Assembly (NCBI GenBank): GCA_944393385.1
Contig: CALYAA010000008.1
Location: 1-60,283 of the forward strand
DNA from: an uncultured Clostridia bacterium
Lineage (GTDB): Bacteria > Bacillota > Clostridia > TANB77 > CAG-508
DNA: 60,283 nt
Direction of reading: 5' to 3'
A model generated the notes under the pieces. It made no database searches. It was given only the letters and a program-made list of their open reading frames with translations, and was not told the origin of the DNA. Made by a program: the position numbers and the translations under genes. The stretch's first letter is position 1. Each line of letters opens with the position of its first letter. Shown here piece after piece: positions 16,075-25,628 of this stretch.

Positions 16075-19000
16075 ATGGAAAAATTAACAAATTCTCAAAA
16101 ATCTATATGGGTAACTGAACAATACTACAAAGGAAGTTCAGTAAACACAATTTGTGGAAGTGCAATAATAGATGAAAAAATAGACTTTGAAAAATTAGAA
16201 AAGTCTATACAAATTGTGTGCAAAAAACATGATAATTTTAAAATCAAACTAAAGCTAAAAGATGGAGAGATATTTCAAGAGTTTGCAAATGAAGAAGTAA
16301 AAATAGAGTTTATTAATCTTGCGAATGAAAAAGAATTTGAAAAATTTAGAATCAAAACAATCGAAAAACCATTTGATTTAAAATCTCAATTATTTAAATT
16401 TTATATCATTAAATTCGAAAATGGAAAAGGAGCTTTTATGCTCAATATACACCATTTAATCTCTGATGCGTGGACACTTGCGCTTATTTGTAATGACATC
16501 ATTAAGACTTATTCTGCTCTAAAAAATAATCAAAAAGTTGAAACAAAAGCGATATATTCATATATCGATTATATTACATCTGAAAAAGAATACCAAAAAA
16601 GCGAAAAATATCAAAAAGACAAGAAATATTGGGAAGAAAAGTACCAAACAATACCTGAAGTTGCAACAATTCCAGGAAGTAAAAAAGAAGAAAATAATCT
16701 ACATAGTGTAATAGGTAAAAGAAAACAATTTAAAATAGAAAAAACACAAGTAGAAAAATTAAAAAAATATTGTAAAAAAAATAATATATCATTATTTAAT
16801 TTCTTTATGGCAATATATGCAATATATTTATCAGAAATCAGTAATTTAGATGATTTTGCAATAGGAACGCCAATACTAAATAGAACAAATTTCAAAGAAA
16901 AAAATGCAACAGGAATGTTCATAAATATGGCACCACTAAGAATAAATTTAAATGGTGTAAAAACATTTAGAGAATTTGCAAAAAATATTGCATTAGAATC
17001 TTTAGGAATGTTAAAACATCAAAAATATTCATACCAAAGTCTACTTGAAGATTTAAGAGAAAAAAATAAAGACATACCAAATTTATATAATATATTGATA
17101 TCTTACCAAATAACAAATGCACAGACAGAAGAAGGCAATATAAAGTACAAAACAGAATGGACATTTAATGGATGTTGTGCAGAAAATATGGATATTCAAA
17201 TATATGATTTAAATGATACTGGAAATTTAAATATTGCATATGATTACAAAGTGTCAATTTATGAGGAAAGTGATATAGAAAAGCTTCATAAAAGAATTGA
17301 ATGCATGATACTTCAAGTGCTTAAACACGAAAATATAGAAATTAAAGATATTGAAATTGTAACATCAAAAGAAAAAGAAAAACTAATATATCAATTTAAT
17401 CAAACAGATTTTGAATATGACAAAAATAAACCAATAATTAAATATTTTGAAGAACAAGTTGAAAAAACACCCAATAATGTTGCGATAGTATTTGAAAATA
17501 AAAAAATGACTTATAGAGAATTAAATGAGAAAGCTAATAGTTTAGCAACTAAACTTAGAGAAGAAGGAGTGAAAAACAATTCAATAATAGGCATTGTATA
17601 TTCTCGTTCATTTGAAATACTAATTGCAATGCTAGCAATATTAAAAGCAGGAGGAGCATATATTCCAATTGCTCCTGATTATCCAGATGATAGAATTAAA
17701 TATATGCTAGAAGACAGTAATGTTAAAATTTTACTAACTTCAAAACAAGAAGAGAATAGAATAAAAACAGTTTCAAAAAAAATATGTATTAATTTAACTA
17801 ATAAAGAAATATATGACAAAAATAAAACGAATATAGAGAACATTTCAAAACCAGATGATTTATCATATTTAATATATACTTCTGGTTCAACAGGGACTCC
17901 AAAAGGAGTTATGTTAAAACAACAAAATTTAAGTAATTTTTATAATGCTATGAAGGAAAAAATAGATTATTTAAAAGATGGAAAAAATCATAAAATTGTA
18001 TCAATAACAACAATATCCTTTGATATATTTGGATTTGAAACATTAATTTCATTAACAAATGGTTTGACCGTTTACATGACAAATGAAAATGAACAGAAAG
18101 TAACAATGATATTAGAAAAATTTATAAAAAATAATCAAATAGAAATTATTCAAACAACTCCATCAATTATGAAATTCCATTTGGAAAATTTAGAACATAC
18201 AGAAAATATTAGTAGTTTGAAATATATAATGCTTGCAGGTGAACAATTACCAAAAACTTTAGTAAATACAATAGAGAAAAAATTGCCAGATGTTACAATT
18301 TTTAATGGATACGGACCATCAGAAACAACAATATTCTCAACAGTTGAAAATGTTACAAATCAATCAAAAATAACAATAGGAAAACCAATTGCTAATACAC
18401 AAATATATATATTAAATAAAAATAAAAAATTATTGCCAGACGGAATGATGGGAGAAATTTATATATCAGGTGATGGAGTAGGAAAAGGCTACATAAATAA
18501 AATAGAGCAAACTAAAAATAATTATATACCAAATCCATTTATTAAAGAAAAAATAATGTATAAAACTGGTGATTTAGGATATTTTGATTCTAACGGAAAA
18601 ATTATTTGCTGTGGTAGAATAGATCATCAAGTAAAAATAAAAGGATTAAGAATAGAATTAGGTGAAGTAGAAGAATGCATAAATGCGTTTAAACCAGATC
18701 ACTTATTAAAAAGTGTTGTCATTGTGAAGAATGATGGGAAAAAATCAGTGTTACATACATTTATTACATATCCAACAAAAATATGCTCTGAAAAGTTAAA
18801 ACAATATTTATTAAAAAAACTACCTAATTATATGCAACCAGCAACGATAACTCAAATCGAAAAATTTCCTATTACACCAAATGGCAAGATTGATAGAAAA
18901 TTGTTACAAAAGTATGAAATTAAAAAAGAAGATAAAGTTAAGTATATCAAACCTAGAAATTCTACGGAAAAAGTCTTAGTTGAAATTATTAAAGATAAAT

Positions 19001-20403
19001 TGGAATTAAAAGAATTTGGAATAGATAATAATATTTTTGAATTTGGAGCTGATTCTTTAACTGTAATTAATATTATTACAGAATTATTTAAATATAACTT
19101 TAATATAAAAGTTAATGACATTTATAAATATAAAACAGTTAGAAAGCTATATGAAAATATAATTATTAATAAAAAAAGAGTCAGATTGAAAGAAAAAGAT
19201 TATGATAGATTCATAAAAATAGAAGAAAAAACAAAAAAATTTACAAAAGATATAGAATGTAAAAAAATAAATGAAAAGTATAATATATTCTTAACAGGCT
19301 CAACAGGATTTTTTGGAAGTCACTTAATTTCTGAATTATTAGATAACAAAGAAAATATTAATAAAATATATTGTGCAATTAGACCAAGAAAAAATACTAC
19401 TCCTAAAAAAAGACTTTTAAATAAAATAAAGTTTTATTTTGGTGACAAATATAATGAATTATTTGATAAATATATAGAGATAGTAGAATGTGAAATAGAA
19501 AAGGAACAATTTAATTTAAATTATTCTACATATAAAAAGATACAAGATAATGTCGATATTGTAATCCATGCTGCTGCTGATGTTAGACATTATGGAAAAT
19601 ATTCACAATTTGTAAAATCTAATATTATTTCTACACAAAATATTGTAGATTTTTGTAAAGGAAAAAACATTGATTTACATTATATTTCAACAATGACTGT
19701 GTCAGGAAATTATTTAATTAGACAAGATAACCAAAACACAAAATTTGATGAAAATTGTTTTTACATTGGACAACACTTTGAAGAAAATGTATATGTAAAA
19801 AGTAAATTGGTTGCAGAATCAATAGTAATAAATAATATTGATGATAAATTTAATGCTACTATATATAGATTAGGAGATTTAACAGGCAGATATACAGATG
19901 GAGGATTTCAGGATAATATTGAAAAAAATGCTACATATCTAAGATTAAAGTCTATATTAAAAATTGGAGCAATTCCAAAAAATATTTTAAATATGGACTT
20001 AGAATTTACACCTATAGACTTTGCTACACAAGCAATAAGAAAAATTATTTGGTCAAATAATTATAGCAATAGGATTTTTAACATATATAACCCTAATATG
20101 ATAAAAACAGAAGAATTGTTAAAAATTATAAAGAAAAAAGGATATATGGTAAAATCTCTATCTAATGAGAAATTTATTAACTTAGTAAAAAATATATCAA
20201 AAGATAAAGAAAAACAAAAAATTTTAGTAGGAATTATAAATGACTTTACAGATAACAAAGATTTGATATATAATTATACAATAAAACAAACCAATGAAAT
20301 AACCCAAAAATATTTAAAAAATCTAGATTTTCAATGGAAAAATGTTGATGAAAATTATATAATAAAATTACTAGACTATATGAAAAAAGTTAAATTTATA
20401 TGA
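16075..20403 (+). CDS. Monomodular non-ribosomal peptide synthetase, C-A-T-reductase
   Basis: The 1442-residue protein holds one complete module. A condensation domain (1-430) has the active HHLISDAW at 126-133. An adenylation domain (about 450-960) has YTSGSTGTPKG near 602, GYGPSETTIF, YKTGDLGYFD and NGKIDRK. A carrier domain has GADSL with the phosphopantetheine Ser at about 994. A terminal reductase (about 1070-1440) has the NAD(P)-binding GSTGFFGSHL and YVKSK. The order predicts one amino acid, N-acylated by the condensation domain and released reductively as an aldehyde or alcohol. Hand alignment of pocket residues gives D-I-F-Q-M-A-G-I-F, too uncertain to name a substrate. No phosphopantetheinyl transferase or MbtH is in the window. 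GTG 16063 and ATG 16075 are both in frame; AAAAGGTG favours 16075. Confidence 0.9.
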   Translation: MEKLTNSQKSIWVTEQYYKGSSVNTICGSAIIDEKIDFEKLEKSIQIVCKKHDNFKIKLKLKDGEIFQEFANEEVKIEFINLANEKEFEKFRIKTIEKPFDLKSQLFKFYIIKFENGKGAFMLNIHHLISDAWTLALICNDIIKTYSALKNNQKVETKAIYSYIDYITSEKEYQKSEKYQKDKKYWEEKYQTIPEVATIPGSKKEENNLHSVIGKRKQFKIEKTQVEKLKKYCKKNNISLFNFFMAIYAIYLSEISNLDDFAIGTPILNRTNFKEKNATGMFINMAPLRINLNGVKTFREFAKNIALESLGMLKHQKYSYQSLLEDLREKNKDIPNLYNILISYQITNAQTEEGNIKYKTEWTFNGCCAENMDIQIYDLNDTGNLNIAYDYKVSIYEESDIEKLHKRIECMILQVLKHENIEIKDIEIVTSKEKEKLIYQFNQTDFEYDKNKPIIKYFEEQVEKTPNNVAIVFENKKMTYRELNEKANSLATKLREEGVKNNSIIGIVYSRSFEILIAMLAILKAGGAYIPIAPDYPDDRIKYMLEDSNVKILLTSKQEENRIKTVSKKICINLTNKEIYDKNKTNIENISKPDDLSYLIYTSGSTGTPKGVMLKQQNLSNFYNAMKEKIDYLKDGKNHKIVSITTISFDIFGFETLISLTNGLTVYMTNENEQKVTMILEKFIKNNQIEIIQTTPSIMKFHLENLEHTENISSLKYIMLAGEQLPKTLVNTIEKKLPDVTIFNGYGPSETTIFSTVENVTNQSKITIGKPIANTQIYILNKNKKLLPDGMMGEIYISGDGVGKGYINKIEQTKNNYIPNPFIKEKIMYKTGDLGYFDSNGKIICCGRIDHQVKIKGLRIELGEVEECINAFKPDHLLKSVVIVKNDGKKSVLHTFITYPTKICSEKLKQYLLKKLPNYMQPATITQIEKFPITPNGKIDRKLLQKYEIKKEDKVKYIKPRNSTEKVLVEIIKDKLELKEFGIDNNIFEFGADSLTVINIITELFKYNFNIKVNDIYKYKTVRKLYENIIINKKRVRLKEKDYDRFIKIEEKTKKFTKDIECKKINEKYNIFLTGSTGFFGSHLISELLDNKENINKIYCAIRPRKNTTPKKRLLNKIKFYFGDKYNELFDKYIEIVECEIEKEQFNLNYSTYKKIQDNVDIVIHAAADVRHYGKYSQFVKSNIISTQNIVDFCKGKNIDLHYISTMTVSGNYLIRQDNQNTKFDENCFYIGQHFEENVYVKSKLVAESIVINNIDDKFNATIYRLGDLTGRYTDGGFQDNIEKNATYLRLKSILKIGAIPKNILNMDLEFTPIDFATQAIRKIIWSNNYSNRIFNIYNPNMIKTEELLKIIKKKGYMVKSLSNEKFINLVKNISKDKEKQKILVGIINDFTDNKDLIYNYTIKQTNEITQKYLKNLDFQWKNVDENYIIKLLDYMKKVKFI

Positions 20404-20416
20404 TAAGGAGTTACAG

Positions 20417-22393
20417 ATGAAAAAACTAAAAGTTTCAACAAAAATTTCAATTTCATTTCTATTAATCTTACTTGTAGTAGCAGTTATGTTTTATTTTTTA
20501 TTACCAAATTTGCTAAACTATCCGCCAAATACAATTAATACTAATTTCGATAAAGAAGTTTCAAAATTATATTATATATATCAATATCTTATTGCAATAT
20601 TTGGAATTGCAATACTTGCAGTAATATTTTTTAAAATTTCTCTAAGAAAAGTAGATAAATGGCTAAGTAATAAAAATTCTGAAGATATAAATGAAATAAG
20701 AAAAATTTGTTTTAAATATCCATCAAAACTTTTTCTAATAATAGAAGTGTTTCCTGTTATTATAGTTTTATTAACATTAGTATGTACAGGAAGTCATCCA
20801 GTAATATTGCTATTTAAAATTGGAATATTAGTTTTTAGTTTTGCAACATTAGTAAGTTCAATGTTTTTAATTATATCGAAAAACATATTTTATCCAATTT
20901 TAAAAGAAACATCATTTTATGCAAAAAATAGAAAAATTAAAAATAATAGTTCTTTGCAAATAGCATTAATATTTCAGATATTTCCTAGTATTATTGTTAC
21001 TGTTCTTATGATTGCTTTAATTGGATATTCAAGACTAATTAACGAAAAAGGAGAACTATTAAATATATACTACATGGCAGAATTAGATACATTAGAAATA
21101 AATAATGAAGATTCACTTTTAGAACAAATAACAAATCAAATTGGAGATAAATTGTTAGCCAAAAAAGATTATATATTTATTGAAACTCCAACAGGAGAAA
21201 TAATAACAACAGGAGAATTAAAACCTAGTGATTTTTTTATAAAATATATGCATGAATTATCTCCTCAAGCTAATAATAGAGTTTATGAAGCGTATACAAT
21301 TGATGAACAAGGGGTAATAAAAACAATTAATTACAATAATCAAGAATATATTGTTGGAATTCACTATGAAGTTGTGGCATCTTCATTATTAGTTTACTTT
21401 ATGTTAGCGACATTTGGACTATTATTATTTAATTTAGTAATTTTATGTTATATTGTAAAACATATGAATAATATACTAACCAAATTAACAGAAGAAATGA
21501 ATAATATTTTAGAAGATCCAGATAACATAGATACTAAACTATTACCTTTAACATCAAATGATATTATTGGACAATTAGTTCAAGCATTTAATGAAATACA
21601 AGAAATGACAAAACGAAATATTGAACAAATACATAACAACCAAGAAATACTAATGGAAAGAGAACGTTTAGCATCTTTAGGACAACTTATAGGTGGAATT
21701 GCACACAACTTAAGAAGTCCAATAATGTCAATAGCAGGAGCAACAGAAGGGTTAGAGGAATTAATAAAAGAATATGATGAGTCAATTGATGATCCACTTG
21801 TAAATTCACATGATCATCATGAAATAGCAACAGAAATGCAAAATTGGATTCCTAAAATAAGAACATACACAGAATATATGTCAGATATCATAACAACAGT
21901 TAAGGGACAAGCAGTTGCTTTAACAAATGAACAAGATGTCATATTTACAGTTAGTGAATTAGTAAAAAGAGTTAATATATTAATGAAACATGAACTTAAA
22001 AATTCATATATTAATTTAAATGTACAAATGAAAATAGATGAAAATTCAACTTTAGTTGGAGATGTAAATAATTTAGTTCAAGTTGTTGATAATATGATTT
22101 CTAATTCAATTCAAGCATATAACGGAGCACGAGGTAAAAATATAGAATTAGAAATAAATAGGATTGAACAAAATGTAATAATAACAATTAGAGACTTTGC
22201 AGGAGGACTTCCTAAAGAAGTACAAGAAAAATTGTTTAAAGAAATGGTTACAACAAAGGGAAAAAACGGTACAGGACTTGGATTATATATGTCATATTCA
22301 AATATAAAAGCTCATTTTGGAGGAGATATTACATATAAAACAGAAGAAGGAAAAGGTACTGAATTTAATATAATATTACCTATAAAACAGTAG
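20417..22393 (+). CDS. Multi-pass membrane sensor histidine kinase
   Basis: The 658-residue kinase has about five hydrophobic segments in residues 8-205, an external region of about 115 residues, another membrane helix near 322-350, and a HAMP-like linker. The HisKA helix has IAHNLRSP with the phospho-acceptor His at residue 430. The ATPase domain has the N box DNMISNSIQAYNGARG, DFAGGLP and GTGLGLYMSYSN. It starts 14 bases after the synthetase with ATAAGGAG, so the two are one operon. No response regulator lies next to it, so it is an orphan. It may signal to Spo0A or sense the product of the synthetase; both are inference. Confidence 0.9.
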   Translation: MKKLKVSTKISISFLLILLVVAVMFYFLLPNLLNYPPNTINTNFDKEVSKLYYIYQYLIAIFGIAILAVIFFKISLRKVDKWLSNKNSEDINEIRKICFKYPSKLFLIIEVFPVIIVLLTLVCTGSHPVILLFKIGILVFSFATLVSSMFLIISKNIFYPILKETSFYAKNRKIKNNSSLQIALIFQIFPSIIVTVLMIALIGYSRLINEKGELLNIYYMAELDTLEINNEDSLLEQITNQIGDKLLAKKDYIFIETPTGEIITTGELKPSDFFIKYMHELSPQANNRVYEAYTIDEQGVIKTINYNNQEYIVGIHYEVVASSLLVYFMLATFGLLLFNLVILCYIVKHMNNILTKLTEEMNNILEDPDNIDTKLLPLTSNDIIGQLVQAFNEIQEMTKRNIEQIHNNQEILMERERLASLGQLIGGIAHNLRSPIMSIAGATEGLEELIKEYDESIDDPLVNSHDHHEIATEMQNWIPKIRTYTEYMSDIITTVKGQAVALTNEQDVIFTVSELVKRVNILMKHELKNSYINLNVQMKIDENSTLVGDVNNLVQVVDNMISNSIQAYNGARGKNIELEINRIEQNVIITIRDFAGGLPKEVQEKLFKEMVTTKGKNGTGLGLYMSYSNIKAHFGGDITYKTEEGKGTEFNIILPIKQ

Positions 22394-22400
22394 GTATAAT

Positions 22401-22432
22401 AAAAACTGGCAATTATATATTTGCCAGTTTTT
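22401..22432. terminator. Terminator between the kinase and the convergent GTPase gene
   Basis: AAAAACTGGCAA (22401-22412) pairs perfectly with TTGCCAGTTTTT (22421-22432). Its A and T arms serve both directions. Confidence 0.9.
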
Positions 22433-22455
22433 ATATGTGTTATTTTAATCAAGGT

Positions 22456-23577
22456 TTAATTAGCTAAACATTTATCAAGTTCATCACAAATTAATTTTTT
22501 ATCCATATTTTGTCCAATGAAAACAAGTTTATTCATTCTATCTCCAACTTCTTCATCCCAGTCACGTTCCAAATCTGCATTAGCTTTTCTAAATGCATTT
22601 TGATCTTGAATAGGAAATGTTGCAATCCATTGACCTGCTTCATATACTCCGTTTTGTTTTCCGGCTTGTTCAAAAACATAAGACATTTCGTCATCATTAT
22701 CAAACCAAACAATACCTTTGCATCTAATAATATTTCTTGGAAATTTATTAACAAATTCATGGAATTTAGATTCAACTAAAGGTTTTCTACGGTAATATAC
22801 AAAAGTTCCAATTCCATATTCTTCTGTTTCACCTTCTTCGGCTTCTTCTTCAGTTTTATCTAATTCTTGAGCCCAACCTGCTGAAAGTGAAGCTTTTTCA
22901 AAATCAAATGCATGTGTATTCATAATTTCTTTAAAGTCAACATTAGAATAATTTGTTTCAATGATTTTTGCACTTGGTTGTAATTTTTTAACAACAGCTT
23001 TGACTTTTTCAAGTTCTTCTTTTGAAATTTCATCTACTTTGTTTAAAATTAATGTATTGCAAAATTCAATTTGTTGAATTAAAAGATTTTCAATATCTTC
23101 ATCATCAATTTCTTCTTTTTCAAGTTCTTCACCACAATTGAATTCATCTCTTAATCTTAAAGCATCTACAACTGTTACAACATTGTCTAATCTACAAATT
23201 TTAGGTAGTCCATATTGTTTTGTAGAGTCTTGTAAAACAGTAATTGTTTGAGCTATTGGAATAGGCTCACAAATTCCACTTGCTTCAATTAATATGTAAT
23301 CAAAATTTCCTGTCTTAATTAAATCAACAATTTGTTTCATTAAATCAACTTTTAATGTACAACAAATACATCCATTTTGCAAAGGAACTAAACTGTCATT
23401 TGTTTCTGTAACAACTCCTCCTTTACCAATTAATGATGCATCTATATTTACTTCACCAATGTCATTAACAATTACAGCAACTTTATATCCTTCTTGATTA
23501 TTTAATATGTTGTTTATTAGAGTTGTTTTTCCTGCGCCTAAATATCCTGTTAATAATGTAATTGGTACTGTTTTCAT
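22456..23577 (-). CDS. CobW/G3E-family GTPase (metal chaperone)
   Basis: The 373-residue protein has the P-loop GYLGAGKTTLIN, the CobW signature NGCICCTL (CxCC metal-binding motif), LIEASGICEP, and a GTP base motif LNKVDE. The CobW C-terminal domain spans about 265-370. Members insert zinc, cobalt or nickel into client proteins using GTP. An acidic insertion (about 240-255, EEEAEEGETEEYG) separates the two domains. It is a single minus-strand gene with GAGAGGA before the ATG. The metal and client cannot be told from the sequence. Confidence 0.9.
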   Translation of the reverse strand: MKTVPITLLTGYLGAGKTTLINNILNNQEGYKVAVIVNDIGEVNIDASLIGKGGVVTETNDSLVPLQNGCICCTLKVDLMKQIVDLIKTGNFDYILIEASGICEPIPIAQTITVLQDSTKQYGLPKICRLDNVVTVVDALRLRDEFNCGEELEKEEIDDEDIENLLIQQIEFCNTLILNKVDEISKEELEKVKAVVKKLQPSAKIIETNYSNVDFKEIMNTHAFDFEKASLSAGWAQELDKTEEEAEEGETEEYGIGTFVYYRRKPLVESKFHEFVNKFPRNIIRCKGIVWFDNDDEMSYVFEQAGKQNGVYEAGQWIATFPIQDQNAFRKANADLERDWDEEVGDRMNKLVFIGQNMDKKLICDELDKCLAN

Positions 23578-23681
23578 AAAAAAATCATTCCTCTCTTTTT
23601 TTAAATTTTGTTAATATTTTATTTAAACATAAAAATTATACCACATTTTACCATTAAAAGCTATACTTTTTTTGAAATTTG

Positions 23682-23690
23682 TGATATAAT
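23682..23690 (+). promoter_or_regulatory. Extended -10 promoter element for the alarmone-synthetase pair
   Basis: TG-A-TATAAT at 23682-23690. The region 17 bases upstream (TATACT) is a poor -35 box, as expected for an extended -10 promoter. Confidence 0.5.
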
Positions 23691-23721
23691 ATTAACATAA
23701 AAATATTTATAGAAAGGAAGA

Positions 23722-23928
23722 ATGACACCAATGCATTCTCAGTCTGCGTCCGCCCTTATTCATGAATCCTATCAGGATTCTGTGAGGAAATCCAAAACAA
23801 CTCTTGAATTGTTGAAGAACTTTTATAGTTCTTTGCAAAAGAATAGAGCCAGAGTTAGAAAGGATGAGGAAAAAAAATTGACAAAATTCATTGAAAGCAT
23901 TCACATTGATGATGACAAAAAGGAGTGA
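23722..23928 (+). CDS. Small helical protein, 68 aa, related to the N-terminus of the next gene product
   Basis: It starts at ATG 23722 after AAAGGAAG. The protein is helical and very basic to charged (KKNRARVRKDEEKK). Its segment LIHESYQDSVRKSKTTLELL closely matches LLHEAYNEALRRSTNVLEIV at the N-terminus of the next gene product. It overlaps the ribosome site of that gene, so translation is coupled. A small first gene before an alarmone synthetase suggests an antitoxin or regulatory partner; this is inference. Base composition is GC-richer than the chromosome around it. Confidence 0.75.
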   Translation: MTPMHSQSASALIHESYQDSVRKSKTTLELLKNFYSSLQKNRARVRKDEEKKLTKFIESIHIDDDKKE

Positions 23929-23933
23929 ATTTA

Positions 23934-24887
23934 ATGACAGAGCAATCTTTAAAACTTCTTCATGAAGCCTACAATGAGGCTTTGCGGAGAAGTACAAATG
24001 TCTTGGAAATCGTCAACAATCTTTATAAGATTGTTGATGAAGAAAAGCAATTTCCAGAAGTCGACTTGGACACAATTGATGCATTTCTTGATGGGTTACG
24101 TGGTTGCATTAATACCCGAAAGAAAACCTTCGAGATTACTAATGTATGCACATACATTAGTATTGTCTTGATGTATATTGTTTTGTGGTGGAACGCCACC
24201 AGAAACGAAAGAATCGACATTTCGTGGAATGCAAGACGTAAGGGGCTAGAGAGTGAGTTGACAAAACTTCTCAAAAAGTCTATTGAAGAAGAAGTATCCA
24301 GTTATATTGTTAGAGATAGGTTTGGTGTGAGAGCTATTATCTGGAATGATGATAGCGAAGAAGATGCAGTTGCTAAAATTTATACTGTGTACGATAACAT
24401 AGTAGGAATTTTGGCGGGTAAGAGCAGAAAAGCAAAGAAGGAGTTCCTAACTTGGATTGATGAGAATCCTAGAATTGGAATTCTTGACAAGGGAATCATA
24501 GAGTATATTCTTGATTCAGTACCTTTTGGTGTTGAATCAGTTAAGGATTATATTCATGAGCCGAAGCCAAATGGCTATCGGACCTTGCAATTTACTCTTT
24601 CAATACAGATGTACTCGGAAGTTCTTCCTGGTACGCAATTGGAAGTGCAGTTAAGAACACAAAAAATGCATGAGGATGCTGAAAAAGGCAAATCATCTCA
24701 TGCAAAATACAAGGAAAATGGTGTAGGAGAACTTTCTGGTATATTCAAAGTGGAAAATGAGGATTTCATCCAAATGAATATTCCTGGTTTCACTGGATAT
24801 CAGAAAGACCAGGATGTGGATGGAATCCACTGGTCGAAGGAATTCTTTGACCGCCGTTTGTCATCAACACTGGTTCCTGAAAACTAG
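23934..24887 (+). CDS. Small alarmone ((p)ppGpp) synthetase-like protein with novel N-terminal region
   Basis: The 317-residue protein has a RelA/SpoT synthetase core at about 95-265. R101-x-K103 with S107 and K111 match the ATP-binding motif. D128 lies in VRDRFGVRAI, DYIHEPKPNGYRTLQF contains the GTP-stacking Tyr215, and LEVQLRTQKMHEDAEKGKSSH contains the catalytic Glu237. There is no hydrolase (HD), TGS or ACT domain. Residues 1-60 repeat the small upstream protein. Such enzymes make (p)ppGpp, (p)ppApp or pyrophosphorylate tRNA when they are toxSAS toxins. ATG 23934 is chosen over GTG 23925 because the latter lies in the AAAAAGGAG ribosome site. Codon use is GC-richer than the neighbours, suggesting transfer. 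Confidence 0.85.
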   Translation: MTEQSLKLLHEAYNEALRRSTNVLEIVNNLYKIVDEEKQFPEVDLDTIDAFLDGLRGCINTRKKTFEITNVCTYISIVLMYIVLWWNATRNERIDISWNARRKGLESELTKLLKKSIEEEVSSYIVRDRFGVRAIIWNDDSEEDAVAKIYTVYDNIVGILAGKSRKAKKEFLTWIDENPRIGILDKGIIEYILDSVPFGVESVKDYIHEPKPNGYRTLQFTLSIQMYSEVLPGTQLEVQLRTQKMHEDAEKGKSSHAKYKENGVGELSGIFKVENEDFIQMNIPGFTGYQKDQDVDGIHWSKEFFDRRLSSTLVPEN

Positions 24888-24941
24888 GAAATTATAGCCC
24901 TTGAAAGGTAAGAACTTCCTAGATACTAATTTTTCCTTTCG

Positions 24942-24968
24942 TTCCCTGGGAAATATTTTCCCAGGGAA
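24942..24968 (+). terminator. Terminator of the alarmone-synthetase pair
   Basis: TTCCCTGGGAAA (24942-24953) pairs perfectly with TTTCCCAGGGAA (24957-24968), then TTTTAT. It encloses the two-gene unit with its own promoter. Confidence 0.85.
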
Positions 24969-25012
24969 TTTTATGTATAAAAAAGTAAATTAAGAAAATT
25001 TATACATATTAA

Positions 25013-25041
25013 TTGCTATATTTGTCAGATAATGATATAAT
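25013..25041 (+). promoter_or_regulatory. Promoter of hydCBA
   Basis: TTGCTA, 17-base spacer, TATAAT with extended TG. The leader is about 85 bases long, without an obvious structured element. Confidence 0.7.
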
Positions 25042-25132
25042 GCAAATATATTTAAAACTTATAAAATTTTCATAACAACATAAACATATACTAATAAATA
25101 AGTTTTAACCTTAAGAAAGGATGAGATAAAAC

Positions 25133-25615
25133 ATGGAAGAAAATTGCGTAGTACAAAAAATAACAACAGAAACAAAAGAAATTTTAGAAAAATATCCAAA
25201 AGAAAAAGACCAATTAATTATGATTTTAAATGATGTACAAGAAAAATATGGTTACATACCAAAACAAGCACAAATAGTTATTTCAGAAGAACTGTCAATT
25301 CCAATGGCAGAAATTTATGGAGTCATTACATTTTATTCAAGATTCACATTAGAACCAAAAGGAAAATATAATATTTCAATTTGTTTAGGAACAGCATGTT
25401 TTGTAAAAGGTTCACAATCAATATTAGATAGAGCAAAAGAAAGATTAAAAATAGAGCCAGGACAGGTAACGCCTGATGGTAAATTTTCATTAGATGATGT
25501 AAGATGTGTTGGAGCATGTGGTTTAGCACCAGTATTTATGGTAAATGATGAAGTATATGGAAATGCAACAGTAAAAAAATTTGATGAGATACTAGATAAA
25601 TATATGAATAAATAA
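25133..25615 (+). CDS. hydC: [FeFe] hydrogenase subunit HydC (NuoE-like)
   Basis: The 160-residue thioredoxin-like ferredoxin has the four 2Fe-2S cysteines in CLGTACFVKG and CVGACGLAP. It is the small subunit of trimeric hydrogenases that oxidise or form H2 while coupling NADH and ferredoxin. It is followed by hydB (13 bases) and hydA, giving the complete catalytic operon. The maturases HydEFG are not in the window. Confidence 0.93.
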   Translation: MEENCVVQKITTETKEILEKYPKEKDQLIMILNDVQEKYGYIPKQAQIVISEELSIPMAEIYGVITFYSRFTLEPKGKYNISICLGTACFVKGSQSILDRAKERLKIEPGQVTPDGKFSLDDVRCVGACGLAPVFMVNDEVYGNATVKKFDEILDKYMNK

Positions 25616-25628
25616 AAGGAGGTACCCC

